A stretch of 16,941 bases of DNA from Treponema_I sp045631425 (lineage in GTDB: Bacteria > Spirochaetota > Spirochaetia > Treponematales > Treponemataceae), in the NCBI GenBank assembly GCA_045631425.1, contig JAZQUR010000104.1, forward strand, positions 1-16,941, given 5' to 3'. A program made the position numbers and the translations under genes. The notes under the pieces are model-generated. The model worked only from the letters and a program-made list of their open reading frames with translations, was not told the DNA's origin and did not search any database. Numbering within the stretch: position 1 is the stretch's first letter; each line of letters starts with the position of its first letter. Positions 15,552 through 16,941 of this stretch are shown in pieces.

Positions 15552-15761
15552 TTATTGTGGAAAATCTTTTGCAAGTTGTTGGATAGTCGCAAGGGGTAAG
15601 CCTGTTCCTTTCGCGATTTCTTCGATTTGTAATCCCATTGAAAGAAAATTTTTCGCTGTTTCAATAGCTTCTTGTTGAATTCCCTGTGAAATACCATCGT
15701 CGAAGGCTTCTTGACGTTGTGCGGCTATATCTTCGTCATAATTGTATTCACCCCATAACAT
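15552..15761 (-). CDS. Stand-alone C-terminal Rpn module (RpnS-like)
   Basis: 69 residues from the ATG at 15761; an in-frame GTG at 15770 overlaps the likely ribosome-binding site AAGGTG (15768-15773), which sits six bases before the ATG. The first 38 residues differ from residues 222-259 of the upstream Rpn protein at one position (Glu for Lys). The last 31 residues are diverged but alignable, keeping the EEIxKxTGL pattern. There is no nuclease domain. The start lies 12 bases after the stop of the full-length gene, so both should be on one message. It could be an extra inhibitor, a spare tail cassette, or a remnant of a partial duplication. The intact frame and retained ribosome-binding site favour a translated product, but this is inference. 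Confidence 0.6.
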   Translation of the reverse strand: MLWGEYNYDEDIAAQRQEAFDDGISQGIQQEAIETAKNFLSMGLQIEEIAKGTGLPLATIQQLAKDFPQ

Positions 15762-15772
15762 GTTTGACACCT
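15648..15772. repeat. Direct repeat copy A (125 bp)
   Basis: This 125-bp stretch matches 15861-15985 at 119 positions (six substitutions, no gaps). It covers the ribosome-binding site, start and first 38 codons of the stand-alone module. The offset between copies is 213 bp, exactly 71 codons. Confidence 0.95.
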
Positions 15773-15773
15773 T

Positions 15774-15974
15774 CTAATTATTTTGCAAAGATTGAATAAC
15801 ATCTACTGATAGCCCAGTTAATTTTACTATTTCTTCAGTTTTTAAATGCATAGCTATTGCATTTTTCGCTGTTTCAATAGCTTTTTGTTGAATTCCCTGT
15901 GAAATACCATCGTCGAAGGCTTCTTGGCGTTGGGCTGCTATATCTTCGTCGTAATTGTATTCACCCCATAACAT
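15774..15974 (-). CDS. Internally initiated Rpn C-terminal protein (RpnS-like inhibitor candidate)
   Basis: A nested in-frame start at Met222 of the Rpn gene would give a 66-residue protein with the same stop. It is preceded by GGAGGTG six bases before the ATG, an excellent ribosome-binding site in the middle of a coding region. For E. coli Rpn genes, translation from such internal starts yields a small C-terminal protein that binds and inhibits the full-length toxic nuclease; that is published knowledge of the family. Its occurrence here is inferred from the sequence. The same start context is kept in the downstream duplicate. Confidence 0.65.
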   Translation of the reverse strand: MLWGEYNYDEDIAAQRQEAFDDGISQGIQQKAIETAKNAIAMHLKTEEIVKLTGLSVDVIQSLQNN

Positions 15975-16637
15975 ATTTGACACCTCCGTAGTTTTCCGAT
16001 TTAAGTAATTGGGCATCACGTTTTCCTTGATTGCCAACTGTATTGCCGGTGTAAAAGTCTCTGGATTTTTTGGGTCGTAATGTGTCCTCATAATTTCTAC
16101 AAATCGATTGTACTCTTGAATGGGTTTACAATCTAGAAATCCAGAAATCTCTTTATACTTTATAATATTAAATACTTTAACGATTATTTCAAGGGTTTTT
16201 TCTTCTTTTTTGTGAAGAAAGGAATCTGAAAGTCGCATTGTAGAAACAGCTGGAAAGTTTTCTGTTCCATTGTAAATAACATAAAACTCAGGAGTCGGAA
16301 TCTGCACAGCGTTTTTGTAATATCGCTTGGGAGTTGGGACGTAGGCTTCGTACAATCTTGAAACATAGCTTAAAAGTCGTAGGGGCATGTTAAAATTGAT
16401 TGTGGATTGATGTTCGATTAAAACAAAAAGTTTTCCGTTTACCATTTTGCAAATATCATTTCGAAAATCGTGATAAATTGTGTTATCAATTTCTTTTCGC
16501 TCAAAGTGTAGGTCTTCTAATTTCAAATTTGTTTGATGGATAGCGTTGTAAAGGGCTAGAAAGTTTTCTTGTCCAACTTCTTCGTCTTTGTCAAAATAAT
16601 CTACAAATACAGAATCTTTGTAGTTTCGGTTACTCAT
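15774..16637 (-). CDS. Rpn family PD-(D/E)XK nuclease (recombination-promoting nuclease/putative transposase)
   Basis: 287 residues from the ATG at 16637, set by a strong CGGAGGA site six bases upstream; the reading frame stays open further upstream only through non-coding sequence. The N-terminus (NRNYKDSVFVDYF, 3-15) and the nuclease core with RNDI (Asp61) and VLIEHQS (Glu75, Gln77) followed by MPLRLLSYVSRLY are typical of the Rpn/PDDEXK family. E. coli RpnA is a DNA endonuclease that promotes RecA-independent recombination, and Rpn proteins have been tied to phage defence. Residues 222-287 form a separate C-terminal module with its own internal ribosome-binding site and start. A partial second copy of that module follows directly. 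The catalytic residues look intact, so the nuclease is probably active. Confidence 0.85.
   Translation of the reverse strand: MSNRNYKDSVFVDYFDKDEEVGQENFLALYNAIHQTNLKLEDLHFERKEIDNTIYHDFRNDICKMVNGKLFVLIEHQSTINFNMPLRLLSYVSRLYEAYVPTPKRYYKNAVQIPTPEFYVIYNGTENFPAVSTMRLSDSFLHKKEEKTLEIIVKVFNIIKYKEISGFLDCKPIQEYNRFVEIMRTHYDPKNPETFTPAIQLAIKENVMPNYLNRKTTEVSNMLWGEYNYDEDIAAQRQEAFDDGISQGIQQKAIETAKNAIAMHLKTEEIVKLTGLSVDVIQSLQNN
15861..15985. repeat. Direct repeat copy B (125 bp)
   Basis: This is the copy inside the full-length Rpn gene, covering the internal ribosome-binding site and codons 222-259. Homology stops sharply at 15861, where the two C-terminal tails begin to differ. Confidence 0.95.
15975..15987 (-). 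promoter_or_regulatory. Internal ribosome-binding site in the Rpn gene
   Basis: On the minus strand GGAGGTG (15987-15981) is followed by TCAAAT and then ATG at 15974. The match to the 16S anti-Shine-Dalgarno sequence and the six-base spacing are close to ideal, at least as good as the site of the full-length start. Confidence 0.7.
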
Positions 16638-16665
16638 AAAAAATCCTCCGTTTTTGTGGTTCCCT

Positions 16666-16693
16666 ATAATATTATTGTTTTGATGAATCACAA
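16666..16693 (-). promoter_or_regulatory. Probable promoter of the Rpn gene
   Basis: On the minus strand TTGTGA (16693-16688) and TATTAT (16671-16666) are 16 bases apart. Transcription would start near 16658, leaving a leader of about 20 bases that contains the CGGAGGA ribosome-binding site. Confidence 0.5.
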
Positions 16694-16741
16694 ATTTGCA
16701 ATTTTTCGGAGAAAAAAGTTGGATTTTTTTTGTCATAGGCA

Positions 16742-16778
16742 GAAATCTGTAAAAATTAAAGAATTTTTCACAGATTTT
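16742..16778. repeat. Long hairpin upstream of the Rpn promoter
   Basis: AAATCTGTAAAAATT at 16743-16757 pairs with 16762-16777 around an AAAG loop, with one bulged C (16769); a G-T pair extends the stem. It lies about 50 bases upstream of the Rpn promoter. It may be the terminator of a gene beyond the window or a regulator-binding site. Confidence 0.5.
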
Positions 16779-16827
16779 CCACGATGAGAGGGGGTATTTT
16801 AAAAATCTTGCAAAATACACTTTTACT

Positions 16828-16850
16828 GATTTAATATAAACTATTAAATC
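16828..16850. repeat. 9-bp perfect inverted repeat
   Basis: GATTTAATA at 16828-16836 and TATTAAATC at 16842-16850 are exact complements around five bases. The all but AT-only composition makes chance possible. It lies between the hairpin at 16742 and the tandem heptamers. Confidence 0.4.
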
Positions 16851-16880
16851 AAACCCTTGACAGAGAGAGATAGAATGAGC

Positions 16881-16941
16881 AACATTCAACATTCAACATT
16901 CAACATTCAACATTCAACATTCAACATTCAACATTCAACAT
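16881..16941. repeat. Heptanucleotide tandem repeat, running off the window
   Basis: The unit AACATTC is repeated eight times plus five bases, without any mismatch, up to the last base. On the minus strand each unit reads ATGTTGA, so there is an ATG per unit, but every frame meets TGA within seven codons, which rules out a continuous repeat-encoded protein. The array is about 245 bases upstream of the Rpn start. Perfect copies suggest recent expansion by slippage. Confidence 0.95.

Noticed and set aside
15413..15697. 94-residue minus-strand frame
   Set aside because: It overlaps the stand-alone Rpn module in another frame and crosses the terminator at 15469-15508; its composition is Lys-rich and low in complexity, and no ribosome-binding site was seen.
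15774..16637. Insertion sequence, because the family is often labelled putative transposase
   Set aside because: No terminal inverted repeats or target duplication were found around the gene, and Rpn proteins are nucleases rather than IS-borne transposases.
16638..16892. N-terminal extension of the Rpn gene giving a 372-residue frame
   Set aside because: It starts inside the heptamer repeat and runs through the promoter and hairpins. The ATG at 16637 has a strong ribosome-binding site, and the protein from there begins like other Rpn proteins.
16881..16941. CRISPR array
   Set aside because: The units are seven bases with no spacers, so this is a simple tandem repeat.

Overview
The window is AT-rich and reads like a chromosomal segment of a spirochaete, most likely a host-associated Treponema. 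This rests on the gene repertoire (a 'loose' spirochaetal lipobox on a TPR protein, a DPE2-type amylomaltase next to a very large intracellular GH13 protein, a TraB-family membrane protein, an Rpn-family PD-(D/E)XK gene) and on base composition. It is an inference, not a database result. No rRNA, tRNA, CRISPR array or insertion sequence was recognised.

Layout. Bases 1-214 are non-coding, with a perfect 20-bp inverted repeat and a weak promoter. Bases 215-4444 (+) hold four genes that may be co-transcribed: a CtpA-type S41 protease, the 16S rRNA methyltransferase RsmE (1-bp overlap), a WecG/TagA/CpsF-like protein lacking most of the family's catalytic residues, and a sigma-54-activator-like AAA+ protein with a degenerate receiver domain and no DNA-binding domain. 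Bases 4445-10100 (+) form an alpha-glucan unit: a promoter, an 18-bp palindrome of LacI type, malQ, and a 1177-residue GH13 protein, closed by a strong terminator that also serves the convergent minus-strand genes. Bases 10146-12585 (-) hold a membrane-anchored protein of unknown function followed by a TrmJ-like RNA methyltransferase. Divergent from these, 12636-15350 (+) encode a TPR lipoprotein and a TraB-family membrane protein, ending in tandem hairpins.

The most interesting part is 15469-16941 (-). A complete Rpn-family PD-(D/E)XK gene carries a near-ideal ribosome-binding site inside its coding region, placed to translate a separate 66-residue C-terminal protein. Directly downstream lies a stand-alone second copy of that C-terminal module, with the same start region but a diverged tail. 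The two copies share a 125-bp direct repeat offset by 213 bp, a multiple of three, so recombination between them would exchange the tail in frame. This fits the nuclease/intragenic inhibitor arrangement described for Rpn proteins, extended here to a possible tail cassette. A heptanucleotide tandem repeat upstream of the gene runs off the window edge.

Functionally, malQ and the GH13 protein would rework intracellular maltodextrin or glycogen; the S41 protease, TPR lipoprotein, 565-residue protein and TraB protein act at the envelope; RsmE and the TrmJ-like enzyme modify rRNA and tRNA.
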